Source of the DNA: Mycolicibacterium tokaiense | Lineage (GTDB): Bacteria; Actinomycetota; Actinomycetes; Mycobacteriales; Mycobacteriaceae | DNA length: 64,000 bases | Reading direction: 5' to 3' | Assembly (NCBI RefSeq): GCF_010725885.1 | Contig: NZ_AP022600.1 | Span: 806,001-870,000, forward strand | Shown: positions 37,381 to 46,183 of the stretch, piece after piece | Layout of the letters: every line of letters begins with the position of its first letter | Position numbering within the stretch: position 1 is the first letter of the stretch | Notes under the pieces: generated by a model | The model's input: the letters and a program-made list of their open reading frames with translations, nothing else | Database searches by the model: none | Told to the model about the DNA's origin: nothing | Position numbers and translations under genes: made by a program

Positions 37381-38346
37381 GTGACGCCTGCGCAACTTCG
37401 CGCCTACTCCGCCGTGGTCCGGCTGGGGTCGGTGCGGGCCGCCGCCGAGGAACTGGGCATGACCGATGCCGGCGTATCGCTGCACGTCGCCGCGCTGCGC
37501 AAGGAACTGGACGACCAGTTGTTCAGCCGCACCACTGCGGGATTGGCATTCACCCCCGGCGGCCTGCGGCTGGCCAGCCGTGCCATCGAGATCCTGGGCC
37601 TGCAGCAGCAGACCGCCATCGAGGTCACCGAGGCTGCGCACGGCCGCAGGCTGCTGCGCATCGCGGCGTCCAGCGCCTTCGCCGAACACGCCGCCCCGGG
37701 TCTGATCGAGCTGTTCTCCGCGCGGGCCGACGACCTGTCGGTGGAGCTGTCGGTGCATCCGGCCAGCCGGTTCCGCTACCTCATCGAGTCCAGGGCCGTG
37801 GACGTCACGCTGGGCCCGGTGGGTGACGGAATGGCGGAAGCGGGAGCCGCCATCGCACTGCGACCGTTCCTGAAGTACCAGATCATCGCGGTCACCGGAC
37901 CCGACAACCCCGTCGCCGGTGGCACCCCGACGCCCGCCCAACTGCGCGAACAGCAGTGGATGCTGGGCCCGTCGGCGGGCAGCGCCGAGGGCGAGATCGC
38001 CACCGTACTGCGCACTCTCGCGATTCCCGAGGCTTGTCAGCGGATCTTCCAGAGCGAGGCGGCGGCGCTGGAAGAGGTGCAGCGTGTCGGCGGGATGGCG
38101 CTGACCGTCGGGTTCGCCGTCGCCAAAGACCTGGCCGACGGCCGGCTGGTGCAGGTGAAGGGCCCGGGACTGCAGCTGCCCGGCGAGTGGTCGGCGGCCA
38201 CCCTGCCCCCGGCGTCGCGCCAGCCCGCGGTCTCCGAACTGGTCCGCTTCATCACCACCCCGCGGTGCACCCAGGCAATGATCCGGGGTTCCGGTGTGGG
38301 CGTCACCCGGTTCCGCCCGAAAGTGCATGTGACGCTGTGGAGTTAA
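37381..38346 (+). CDS. cutR: LysR family regulator of CO dehydrogenase, CutR-like
   Basis: The 321-residue regulator has an N-terminal HTH, SVRAAAEELGMTDAGVSLHV, followed by LRKELDDQLFSRTTAGLAFT, and an effector-binding domain. CutR is a LysR-type activator needed for CO dehydrogenase expression in Mycobacterium sp. JC1 and is encoded upstream of cutBCA. The divergent position next to the cox operon fits. The GTG start at 37381 matches a leaderless TACTCT promoter. Its TAA stop shares TTAA with the convergent nhaA stop. The symbol rests on context plus family, not on an alignment. Confidence 0.82.
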   Translation: MTPAQLRAYSAVVRLGSVRAAAEELGMTDAGVSLHVAALRKELDDQLFSRTTAGLAFTPGGLRLASRAIEILGLQQQTAIEVTEAAHGRRLLRIAASSAFAEHAAPGLIELFSARADDLSVELSVHPASRFRYLIESRAVDVTLGPVGDGMAEAGAAIALRPFLKYQIIAVTGPDNPVAGGTPTPAQLREQQWMLGPSAGSAEGEIATVLRTLAIPEACQRIFQSEAAALEEVQRVGGMALTVGFAVAKDLADGRLVQVKGPGLQLPGEWSAATLPPASRQPAVSELVRFITTPRCTQAMIRGSGVGVTRFRPKVHVTLWS

Positions 38347-40199
38347 CGAGATTCTGATTCCAGCGCGCGGATCAGGCTGGCCGCGTCCCACGGACCCTTG
38401 TGGCGCTTGCCGTTGACGAAGAACGTCGGCACCGCCTGCAGGTCCATCAGCTCGGCATCCTGGGCGTCGTCCTCGACACGGTGCAGCACCTTCGACGACT
38501 GCAGATCCTCGTCGAACTGGCGGACATCGCAGCCCACGCTGTCGGCATAGCGGTAGAGGTGCTCCCACTCGAGATAGTCCTGGAACTCGAACATGGTCCG
38601 GCCCATCTCGAAGTACTTGCCCTGCAACCCCGCCGCCTCGGCGGCCAGTGCGGCGTCCTTGGATCGCGGGTGCACCTTCTCCAGGGGCAGGTGCCGCCAG
38701 ACATAGCAGAGCCGGTCGCCGAAGTACTCCCGCACCTGGTCGATGGCGCCGGTGGCGCGGCTGCAGAACGGGCATTCGTAGTCGCCGTACTCGACCAGTG
38801 TCAGCGGGGCGTCGGGGTTGCCGCGTATGTGATCCCGCTCCGGGCTGATGGGCCGGATCAGCTTGGCGCCCACCGCCTCCGGAGGGCTGATCCGGTCAGT
38901 GATCCGGAAGATGGCCCAGCCCAGGGCGAATGCGGCCACCGACGCCGCCAGCACACCCACGCGGGCCTCGTCCTGCTTCACCGGATCCTCGATGGCCAGG
39001 TCGATGATGAACAACGAGATGGTGAAGCCGATGCCGGACAGGGCGGCGCCGCCGGCGATGCGGCGCAGGGTCAGCCCCGGCGCCAGCTGCCCCAGCCCGA
39101 ATCTCTGCACCAGCGCGGTGGCTCCGGTGATGCCGACCAGCTTGCCGATTACCAGGCCGGCAATGATGCCCCAGGTCAGAGTGGACGACATGGCCGCGGT
39201 CACTGTCTCGCCGTCCAGCCGCACCCCGGCGTTGGCCAGCGCGAACAGCGGCAGCACCAGGAAGGACACATACGGCCCGAACCCGGTCTGCAGGCGCTCG
39301 TTGATCGAGATCGATTCACGCAGACTGCGGCTGGCGTCACGGGCGTACTCGGAGTTCGGCGACTGCCGGAAGGCGCGGATCACCTCCACTGCTGCCTCGA
39401 CCCGCTGCCGCTGCGGCGTGAAGACCGGAATCAGTAGAGCCACACCCACACCCGCGAGCGTGGGGTGCACTCCCCCGTTGTACAGCGCCACCCACAGCCC
39501 GAAGGCCAGCACCGCGTACACCGGCCCGCGCCAGGCGGGCAGGCGCCGAACCAGGGCCAGTGCGACCAACAGCACCACCGCCGCCACCAGCGGCCCCAGC
39601 TTCACCTCGTCGGAGTAGAACAACGCGATCACCAGAAGGGCACCCACGTCGTCGACCACCGCCAGCGTCAGCAGGAAGGTCCGCAGCCGCGCCGGGAACT
39701 TGGGGCCGATGATGGCGAGCGCGCCCACCAGGAAGGCGGTGTCGGTGGAGATCACCACCCCCCAGGCCACGGCGTCTTCGCCGCCGAAGTTGAACAGCAG
39801 GAACACCACGGCCGGCAGGATCAGTCCTGCGAGTGCGGCCAGCACGGGGACCACCGCCCTGGCCCGGTCGGTGAGTTCACCGATCTTGAACTGGCTGGTG
39901 ACCTCGAGACCGACGATGAAGAAGAAGAACGCCATCAGTGCGTCGTTGACCAGGTGCTTCATCGACATGCCCACATGCGCGTCGCCGAAGCTCAGACCCA
40001 CCTCGGTGCCCCAGAAGTCGGTGTAGGTCTGCGCCCACGGCGAGTTCGCCCACACGATGGCGATCACCGTGAACAGCAGCAGCATCCCGGCAGCGGTGTT
40101 CTCACCGTTGCGGGGAGCGGTGGGATCGTTGCCGAAGCGCCGCGGCAGCATCTTGGCCAACCGCGAGCCGCTCTCGGTGCTCTGCTGGGATTCGGTCAC
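38343..40199 (-). CDS. nhaA: NhaA Na+/H+ antiporter fused to a DsbA-like thioredoxin domain
   Basis: The 618-residue protein is a fusion. Residues 1-440 are an NhaA antiporter with about 12 helices: STDTAFLVG (Asp153) and VVDDVGALL (Asp183-Asp184) correspond to the ion-binding aspartates of E. coli NhaA, and Lys353 in IGKLVGI to its essential lysine. Residues 455-618 are a thioredoxin/DsbA-like domain with CPFC at 476-479 (YGDYECPFCSRATG) and cis-Pro in AVPTFFVNGKRHKGPW. This fusion is known in some actinobacteria. The GTG start at 40199 overlaps the upstream synthetase stop, and its own stop overlaps that of cutR. Confidence 0.93.
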   Translation of the reverse strand: MTESQQSTESGSRLAKMLPRRFGNDPTAPRNGENTAAGMLLLFTVIAIVWANSPWAQTYTDFWGTEVGLSFGDAHVGMSMKHLVNDALMAFFFFIVGLEVTSQFKIGELTDRARAVVPVLAALAGLILPAVVFLLFNFGGEDAVAWGVVISTDTAFLVGALAIIGPKFPARLRTFLLTLAVVDDVGALLVIALFYSDEVKLGPLVAAVVLLVALALVRRLPAWRGPVYAVLAFGLWVALYNGGVHPTLAGVGVALLIPVFTPQRQRVEAAVEVIRAFRQSPNSEYARDASRSLRESISINERLQTGFGPYVSFLVLPLFALANAGVRLDGETVTAAMSSTLTWGIIAGLVIGKLVGITGATALVQRFGLGQLAPGLTLRRIAGGAALSGIGFTISLFIIDLAIEDPVKQDEARVGVLAASVAAFALGWAIFRITDRISPPEAVGAKLIRPISPERDHIRGNPDAPLTLVEYGDYECPFCSRATGAIDQVREYFGDRLCYVWRHLPLEKVHPRSKDAALAAEAAGLQGKYFEMGRTMFEFQDYLEWEHLYRYADSVGCDVRQFDEDLQSSKVLHRVEDDAQDAELMDLQAVPTFFVNGKRHKGPWDAASLIRALESESR

Positions 40200-42136
40200 G
40201 TGCGGACGTATCCGGTGAAGGCCGAAAGTGTTTCCGGGCGGTCGATGGCGGTGGACGCCACCGCCTGCTCCGGGTCGGTGCCCTGCAGGATGCGTTTGAT
40301 GGGAACCTCCAGACGTTTACCGGTCTTGGTGCGCGGAATACCGGGCACGGCGATGATCTCATCGGGAACGTGGCGGGGCGAGGCATGCTCGCGGATGGCC
40401 GCGGTGATGCCGGCACGCAACTGGTCGTCGAGTTCCTGTCCGTCTACCAGCGCGACGAACAGCGGCATCCAGTAACCGCCGTCGTCGAGTTCGACTCCCA
40501 CCACCAGGCAGTCCTGTACCTGGGGCATGGTCTCGACGGCGTCGTAGATCTCGGCGCTGCCCATCCGGACCCCGTTGCGGTTCAGGGTGGCATCGGAGCG
40601 ACCGTGCACCAGCACCGACCCGCGATCGGTGATGGTGATCCAGTCGCCGTGACACCAGACGCCGGGATACTTGTCGAAATACGCTGCGCGGTATCGGGAT
40701 CCGTCATCGTCCTGCCAGAAAGACACCGGCATCGACGGCATCGGTTCGGTGACCACCAATTCACCGGGCTCACCGATCACCGCAGCACCGTCCTGCGACC
40801 ACGCCTGCGCCGCGACCCCCAGTGCCAGGCAGGCCAACTCACCTGCGACGATCGGCACGGTCGGGGCCGCGCCGGCGAAGGCGGTCACCACATCGGTTCC
40901 ACCCGAGCAGGATTGCACCGGAACGGCGCGGCCCACCGCGTCCTGCACCCAGCCGAACACCGACGCGGGCAATGGCGAGCCGGTCGAGCCCACGGCGCGC
41001 AGCGCTGTCAGATCGTGGTGCTGCCCGGGACGCAGATCCTCCTTGGCGCAACCGATCAAATAGCCGGCGCCGGTGCCGAACACCGTGACGCCGTGGCGGG
41101 CCACCATCTGCCACAGACCGTCAGGTTCGGGGTGGGTGGGGCTGCCGTCGTAGGCCACGGCCGTCGCCCCCACCAACAGGCCGCCCACCAGAAAGTTCCA
41201 CATCATCCAGCTGGTGGTGGTGTACCAGAGAAAGCGGTCTTCGGGGTGCAGATCAAGTTGCAGAGCATGGTATTTCAGGTGTTCGAGCACCACTCCGCCG
41301 TGCCCGTGCACGATGCCCTTCGGCGTGCCGGTGGTTCCCGAGGAGAACAGCACCCACAGCGGATGGTCGAACGGTACCTCGGTGATCTCCAGAGGCACAT
41401 CGGCCGACACCGCCCGGTGCCATGGCACCGCCCCGTCGGGGAGGTCCAGCCCCAGGCGGGATACCACGACGGTGGTCGTCAGAGTCGGTAATCTGCGCCG
41501 GATCTCGGCGAGCTCGGCGCGCTTGTCGTGGCGCTTGCCGCCGTAGTGGGTGCCGTCTGCGGCCACCAGCACGGTCGGCTCCAGTTGGGCCAATCGCGCG
41601 ATCACCCCGTCCACGGCCAGGTCGGGATTGCACACTGCCCAGGTTGCCCCCACCGACGCGGCGGCCAGGAACGCCACCACGGTTTCGCCGATGTTCGGCA
41701 GATATCCCACCACCCGGTCCCCGGCCTGCACTCCTACACCACGCAGGTGATGGGCGAAAGCTGCTGTCTCTCTGCGCAACCGCTCCCATGACCACTCCGC
41801 GGTGCCGTCCTCGCCCACAGCCACCAGGGCGGGACGGTCCGCATCGCTGTGCCGGAACACCTGGGCGGCGTAGTTCAGCGTCGCGCCCGGGAACCAGGTG
41901 GCGCCCGGCATCCGCGTCTGCTCCAGCGGAGTCGACGCACGGGTGCCGGCCGGCACGTCGAAGAAGTCCCAGATCGCCTGCCAGAACCACCCCACGTCGC
42001 TGACCGACGCTTGCCACAGTGACGAGTAGTCGGCGAAATCCCCGCGGCCGGTGTCGCGCAGCCAGTCGGTGAACCGGGTCAGGTTGGCCTGCGCCACGGT
42101 GTGGACATCGGGCTCCCACCCCCCGGCTTCAGCCAT
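40196..42136 (-). CDS. Acetoacetyl-CoA synthetase (acetoacetate-CoA ligase)
   Basis: The 646-residue adenylate-forming enzyme has the ACS family layout. WVLFSSGTTGTPKGIVHGHG is the ATP loop at about residue 265. SWMMWNFLVGGLLVGATAV and CHGDWITITDRGSVLVHGRS follow, then SDATLNRNGVRMGSAEIYD and PRTKTGKRLEVPIKRIL with the acyl-adenylate lysine. The opening around WQASVSDVGWFWQAIWDFFD is characteristic of acetoacetyl-CoA synthetases. It activates acetoacetate or similar acids to CoA thioesters. Overlaps with nhaA (4 bp) and with the GH76 gene (8 bp) place all three in one transcript. Confidence 0.9.
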   Translation of the reverse strand: MAEAGGWEPDVHTVAQANLTRFTDWLRDTGRGDFADYSSLWQASVSDVGWFWQAIWDFFDVPAGTRASTPLEQTRMPGATWFPGATLNYAAQVFRHSDADRPALVAVGEDGTAEWSWERLRRETAAFAHHLRGVGVQAGDRVVGYLPNIGETVVAFLAAASVGATWAVCNPDLAVDGVIARLAQLEPTVLVAADGTHYGGKRHDKRAELAEIRRRLPTLTTTVVVSRLGLDLPDGAVPWHRAVSADVPLEITEVPFDHPLWVLFSSGTTGTPKGIVHGHGGVVLEHLKYHALQLDLHPEDRFLWYTTTSWMMWNFLVGGLLVGATAVAYDGSPTHPEPDGLWQMVARHGVTVFGTGAGYLIGCAKEDLRPGQHHDLTALRAVGSTGSPLPASVFGWVQDAVGRAVPVQSCSGGTDVVTAFAGAAPTVPIVAGELACLALGVAAQAWSQDGAAVIGEPGELVVTEPMPSMPVSFWQDDDGSRYRAAYFDKYPGVWCHGDWITITDRGSVLVHGRSDATLNRNGVRMGSAEIYDAVETMPQVQDCLVVGVELDDGGYWMPLFVALVDGQELDDQLRAGITAAIREHASPRHVPDEIIAVPGIPRTKTGKRLEVPIKRILQGTDPEQAVASTAIDRPETLSAFTGYVRT

Positions 42137-43223
42137 CGCTGTCCCCCTCGGTGACGGCGTGGGCGGCCTCCATCAGCATCCACCCGGACAGTTGCACCGA
42201 CAGGTCGCGCTCGGGCACCTCGGAGGCGTTCACGGCCCCTTCGACGAACTCGGCCGACTTCCCGTCGGCGGTCGGCAGGGCGGCGGGACGGTCCCAGAAG
42301 GCACCGAACAGCGGCAACCCGTCCACGGTCTGCCGGTTCTCCCACGCCGACTCCGCCGAGGTCAGCACCAGCTCCCGCGCCTGATCGGCCACCTCGGGCA
42401 GCTGGGTCGCCGCCAAGGCCAGATAGCGTGCGGTCACACCGTGGAACAGTCCGCCGTCACCGCCGCCGGCGCCGCGCAACACCCCGTCATCGGTCATGTG
42501 CTCGGCGATGGCGCTGACGAGCCTGGCCGCCCGGGCGGCATGCCGGGGGTCGCTCGTGCGCACCGCGAGTTCGGTCTCCAACCCCACCACCACACCCTGG
42601 CAGTAGGTGTACTGCGCGCGGACCAGGGAACCGGCCTTGATGCCGTCGAACACCAGGTGGGTATCCGGGTCGATCAGGGTTTCGTCGATCCAGTCGGCCA
42701 TCTGCTGGGCGCGGCGCAGCCGGTCGTCGTAGCGCGCCAGGAAGATCCCCGCCGGGCCGTTGGCCGGGGCGTTGAAGAACTGGTCCTGCTTGCGCCACGG
42801 GATGCCGCCGCCGTCCTCGGGCACCCACGCCGTGACGAACTGCTCGGACAGGGTGGCCAGCGCCTTGGGTTTGTCGACGTCGACCAGGCGGCCCGCGCGT
42901 TCCAGGGCCAGGGCCAGCCAGGCCATGTCGTCGTAGTAGCTGTTGGTCCACGCCAGGTTGTTGCGCAGCCGGTGGGTGCGGATCTGGCGGATGATGCTCG
43001 TGACGCGGTCCCACTGCGGGTCGCGCAGGTGGGCGTCGACCAGGCAGTCCAGCAGGTGCGCCTGCCACCAGTAGTGCCAGGTGAGAAATCGCTTGTCCCG
43101 CTTGGTCGGCGGCCACGCCACGGCACCCAGCTGGGTGCCGGGCAGCCCCCAGAGCTTGCGGAGGTGACGGGTGGTCACGGCGCTCTCGGCGGAGGCCGCG
43201 CGATTGGCCCAGAGCTCGCTCAT
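42129..43223 (-). CDS. Glycoside hydrolase family 76-like protein (Rv0365c-like)
   Basis: The 364-residue protein has the (alpha/alpha)6-barrel look of GH76 alpha-1,6-mannanases. NSYYDDMAWLALALERAG near residues 95-115 supplies the adjacent aspartates used for catalysis. No signal peptide or anchor is seen, so it would act in the cytoplasm, unusual for a mannanase. The start at ATG 43223 is chosen because AGGGAAGG lies 9 bases upstream; the ATG at 43232 is too close to that site. It overlaps the synthetase downstream by 8 bp and follows the RNA methyltransferase by 15 bp. Substrate unproven. Confidence 0.83.
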   Translation of the reverse strand: MSELWANRAASAESAVTTRHLRKLWGLPGTQLGAVAWPPTKRDKRFLTWHYWWQAHLLDCLVDAHLRDPQWDRVTSIIRQIRTHRLRNNLAWTNSYYDDMAWLALALERAGRLVDVDKPKALATLSEQFVTAWVPEDGGGIPWRKQDQFFNAPANGPAGIFLARYDDRLRRAQQMADWIDETLIDPDTHLVFDGIKAGSLVRAQYTYCQGVVVGLETELAVRTSDPRHAARAARLVSAIAEHMTDDGVLRGAGGGDGGLFHGVTARYLALAATQLPEVADQARELVLTSAESAWENRQTVDGLPLFGAFWDRPAALPTADGKSAEFVEGAVNASEVPERDLSVQLSGWMLMEAAHAVTEGDSDG

Positions 43224-43238
43224 ATCGAGCATCCTTCC

Positions 43239-43883
43239 CTACCAGGCGGCGTCGAGGTCACCCCATCGACGGATCCAGGCGTGCATCGCGATACCCGCCG
43301 CGACGGAGGCGTTGATGCTGCGGGTCGAACCGAACTGGGCGATGGAGACCACCATCGCCGCGCCGCGGGTCGCCGCCTCGGAGATACCCGGGCCCTCGGA
43401 CCCGAACAGCAGCAGCGACCGGTGCGGCAGCTCGGTGCGTTCCAGCCGGGTGGCGCCGGGCACGTTGTCGACGGCGACCACGGTCAAACCGGCGTGCGCG
43501 GCGAACGCCAGCAGATCCTCGGTGGCGTCGTGGTGGGTCAACCGCTGGTATCGGTCGGTCACCATGGCCCCGCGCCGGTTCCAGCGCCTGCGGCCGACGA
43601 TGTGCACCGTGTCGACGGCGAAGGCGTTCGCCGTGCGCACCACCCCGCCGATGTTGGCGTCGTTGCCGAAGTTCTCGATGGCGACATGCAGGGGGTGGCG
43701 CCGGGTGTCGATGTCGGCGACGATCGCCTCCCGGCGCCAGTACCGGTAGGCGTCCACGACATTGCGGGAGTCGCCGTCGCGCAGCAGATCCGGGTCATAC
43801 CGCGGGTCCTCGGGCCACGGGCCCGGCCACGGGCCGACGCCGTTGACCTGGGCACCCCACTCGGTGGGTCCTGGCGCGCTCAC
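43239..43883 (-). CDS. TrmH/SpoU family RNA 2'-O-methyltransferase
   Basis: The 214-residue SPOUT methyltransferase contains motif 1 NFGNDANIGGVVRTANAFAV, motif 2 LLFGSEGPGIS and motif 3 IAQFGSTRSINASVAAGIAM, which together form the trefoil-knot SAM site. No N-terminal RNA-binding extension of the TrmH/RlmB type beyond about 45 residues is present. It probably methylates a ribose in tRNA or rRNA. The GTG start at 43883 overlaps the stop of the lipoprotein gene by 4 bases. By order it is the Rv0380c homologue. Confidence 0.9.
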   Translation of the reverse strand: MSAPGPTEWGAQVNGVGPWPGPWPEDPRYDPDLLRDGDSRNVVDAYRYWRREAIVADIDTRRHPLHVAIENFGNDANIGGVVRTANAFAVDTVHIVGRRRWNRRGAMVTDRYQRLTHHDATEDLLAFAAHAGLTVVAVDNVPGATRLERTELPHRSLLLFGSEGPGISEAATRGAAMVVSIAQFGSTRSINASVAAGIAMHAWIRRWGDLDAAW

Positions 43884-44773
43884 TCGGTCCAGACCGCCGC
43901 GTGGGTACCGACCGCCGAGACCGTCGCGTAGAGCAGCGCCTGGTTGATCTCGCCCTGGGTGCACAGGGACGCGTTGAGGTGCACCGAGTTCAGCGACGCG
44001 TCCGGGAGCACCAGCAGCGAGGCTCCGTATGCGGAGCAGGCCGGGTTGATCCCCGGGGGTGGCCTGGTGGGCGCCACCACCACCATCATCGGACCGCCCC
44101 GGGCCGCGGAGTCGTCCCGGTACTGCTGTGCCACCGCGTCGATCTGCAGGCCCAGCAGCATGTAGCCGTTGCCGGTGAACGCCGTGGGGTCCCCCAGCGA
44201 CTGGGCGGTCAGCGGCACACCGTCGGCCCGCCACGCTTCGACGCTGGTGGTACTGACCTTCAACCCGGTGTCGGCGGGGTTGGTCTCGGGCAGCCCGACC
44301 GGGAAGGCCGCGGCGTAGGCGGCGGTGGTGCCCGGGATCCGATCAGCTGCCGAGTACGCGTAGACGCCGCGCACCTGGGCCTGATCGCGGATGGGCCCCA
44401 GGCACACCGTCCCGGACAGCCGTTCGGGATCCTGCACCGTCAGCGGCAGCGGCGCGGCGCCCAGCACCTCGTCACAGCTGCCGACGCCGGTCCGTTCGAT
44501 GGGGTGCAGCAGGGCTCCGTACAAGCCGAAACGCAGGTCCTGCGGGGCAGCGTGCGGAGAGCCGGGATCGGCCGGCGAGGCATCGATGTCGACCAACGCG
44601 TGATCGGCCTCGAAGCGCAGGTTGGCCACCGCGACGTTCCAGCCCAGCAGGGTCTGCGACTCCCCGATCCGGGCCGTTGTGGCACCGTAGGCCGACGGCA
44701 CGTCGGTAGAGCCGCCACCACAACCGGTGAGAACGAGCATCGCGATCACGGCGATGACGCGTGGGGCGTACAC
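43880..44773 (-). CDS. Putative lipoprotein (Rv0381c-like)
   Basis: The 297-residue protein begins at the GTG at 44773 with a short signal peptide, MYAPRVIAVIAMLVLTGCGG, whose LTGC lipobox predicts lipid attachment at Cys18. GGAG lies about 5 bases before the GTG. The mature part has no catalytic motif that I recognise but contains paired cysteines (GSCDEVLGAAP...TVCLGP; INPACSAYG...NASLCTQG). A TACAGT -10 lies at 44820-44815 on the minus strand. It is co-transcribed with the methyltransferase and divergent from the operon at 45431. Function unknown. Confidence 0.75.
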   Translation of the reverse strand: MYAPRVIAVIAMLVLTGCGGGSTDVPSAYGATTARIGESQTLLGWNVAVANLRFEADHALVDIDASPADPGSPHAAPQDLRFGLYGALLHPIERTGVGSCDEVLGAAPLPLTVQDPERLSGTVCLGPIRDQAQVRGVYAYSAADRIPGTTAAYAAAFPVGLPETNPADTGLKVSTTSVEAWRADGVPLTAQSLGDPTAFTGNGYMLLGLQIDAVAQQYRDDSAARGGPMMVVVAPTRPPPGINPACSAYGASLLVLPDASLNSVHLNASLCTQGEINQALLYATVSAVGTHAAVWTE

Positions 44774-45430
44774 ATCTGCTCCAACTCGCAGGCGGCGGAC
44801 AGGAACTCCGTTGCACTGTACGGTCCCTGGGGTCGACGCCTGCGCGCACGGTTGGCGCATAATTCGCTGGATGCCGGCTGCGACGCCGCCGCAGGCCACC
44901 TGCGGCGCGCCGCCGGCGCCACTTCAGTGCGCTGACCAGCAAAGAGGCCACCTGGGTGGGCGGCCCACCCGGCCAGTGGAGCCCCAGCGACCTCGGGCAG
45001 CGAGCGCGGCGGGACGCCAGGACCTCTCGCGAACCCGCAAGATGAATTCAGAACGGCGGCCCCACGGACCGATTCCGGAACGCCGGATCGCCCTATGAAA
45101 CCTCACCACACTCCTGTCACACAAGTCTGACCGCCGGCCTTTACTGACGCTTCCGCAAATATTGAATTCACCGCCCGGCCCGCTCGCCGGGCATCGGTTG
45201 TCTGTTTGCTACTGACCAGTTCCGATGGCAAACGCCCCGCCGGCGCCACCAAGGGCATCCTGCCCTATCAGGACAGACGTCAAAAAGGGCCGTGAACAGC
45301 AGGAACGCCCGTAACTATCGGGCGATCCGAGCGATAATTAGGTGTGCACAAAGGCTTGCCGGGGGGATGCGCAAACCAAATAACGCTGTGGCAAACGATC
45401 GGCCAACAGCCCGAATGAAACGGAAACTCT
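44774..45430. other. 657-bp divergent intergenic region, lipoprotein / signal-operon
   Basis: No convincing gene is seen on either strand. It holds the lipoprotein promoter on the left and the promoter of the three-gene operon on the right: GATAAT at 45333-45338, giving an untranslated leader of about 85 nt before the GTG at 45431. The leader contains TGTGCACA and a G-run (45361-45366) and may be structured. Two short hairpins are seen at 45173-45192 (GCCCGG/CCGGGC) and 45252-45267 (GGGCA/TGCCC). It is the longest non-coding stretch of the window. Confidence 0.55.
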
Positions 45431-46183
45431 GTGACCATTCTGCAAGAGGATGCCATCACCCGCTCTCTGCAGCTCTCCGAGAACTATAGTTGGCACGACG
45501 CCGAAAGCGGTGCCACCATTGTGGTCTCGCAACCTCGGATCGATCCGAATCTGTGGACCGAATATCTGGCCGGCGCTGAGCGTAGCTACCACAAATACGG
45601 TGTGGACGCGGCATTGGACTGGGATGAGATCGCCGACGGTAGTGCCACTGCACTGTTCTTTGCCGCCATCGACGCTTCCGGCAAAGTTGTCGGCGGCGTG
45701 CGGGCCAAGGAGCCGTATGACGACGCCGAGGAATCCCACGCGGTGGTCGAATGGGCAGGCCAGCCGGGGCTCGACACCGTGCGCAAGATGATCGGCGACC
45801 GCATCCCGTTCGGGCTCTCGGAGATGAAGACCGCGTGGGTGTCCGACGACCCGGGCACCAGCCGCGAACTCACCACCACCCTGGCTCGCACCGCGATGCA
45901 CACCATGGCACTGCTCGACATCCAGTTCATCATGGCCACCGCAGCCGCACACGTCCTGGACCGCTGGCGGTCCTCCGGAGGAGTGGTGGTGTCCCGGGTC
46001 CCCGCCACTCCGTATCCCGACGAGCGTTACCGCACCAAGATCATGTTCTGGGACCGCCGAACCTACGCCAACCACGCCCAACCGAAGCAGGTCGCCAAGA
46101 TCGTCACCGAGGCGGCGTACCTTGCTCCGGTGACCTCCGGACTGCGCCCGGTCCCCGCGGCGATCGCCGGGGTGGGCCGGTGA
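45431..46183 (+). CDS. GNAT-fold protein resembling N-acyl amino acid/autoinducer synthases
   Basis: The 250-residue protein is not a textbook family to me. A GNAT-like order can be read: helix with EYLAGAERSYHKYGVDAA, strand TALFFAAIDASGKVVGGVRA, the strand pair around ESHAVVEWAG, then EMKTAWVSDDPGTSRELT leading to a helix and FIMATAAAHVLDRWRSSGGV, the usual position of the acyl-CoA pocket and following helix. This matches the FeeM/LuxI-like acyl synthase plan. The GTG start at 45431 follows GGAAACT. It overlaps the next gene by 4 bp. Acyl transfer to an amine is inference; no partner substrate is identified. Confidence 0.6.
   Translation: MTILQEDAITRSLQLSENYSWHDAESGATIVVSQPRIDPNLWTEYLAGAERSYHKYGVDAALDWDEIADGSATALFFAAIDASGKVVGGVRAKEPYDDAEESHAVVEWAGQPGLDTVRKMIGDRIPFGLSEMKTAWVSDDPGTSRELTTTLARTAMHTMALLDIQFIMATAAAHVLDRWRSSGGVVVSRVPATPYPDERYRTKIMFWDRRTYANHAQPKQVAKIVTEAAYLAPVTSGLRPVPAAIAGVGR

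Noticed and set aside
45345..45430. Possible c-di-GMP (GEMM-I) riboswitch in the leader of the c-di-GMP operon
   Set aside because: Fragments such as GCGCAAACC and ACGCTGTGGCAAAC recall the GEMM core, but the conserved pieces are not in the right order and the GGGACGCAAAGCC part is missing.
45292..45489. Small open frame just before the GNAT-like gene
   Set aside because: It overlaps the GATAAT promoter and the GNAT gene, has no ribosome binding site and no recognisable product.
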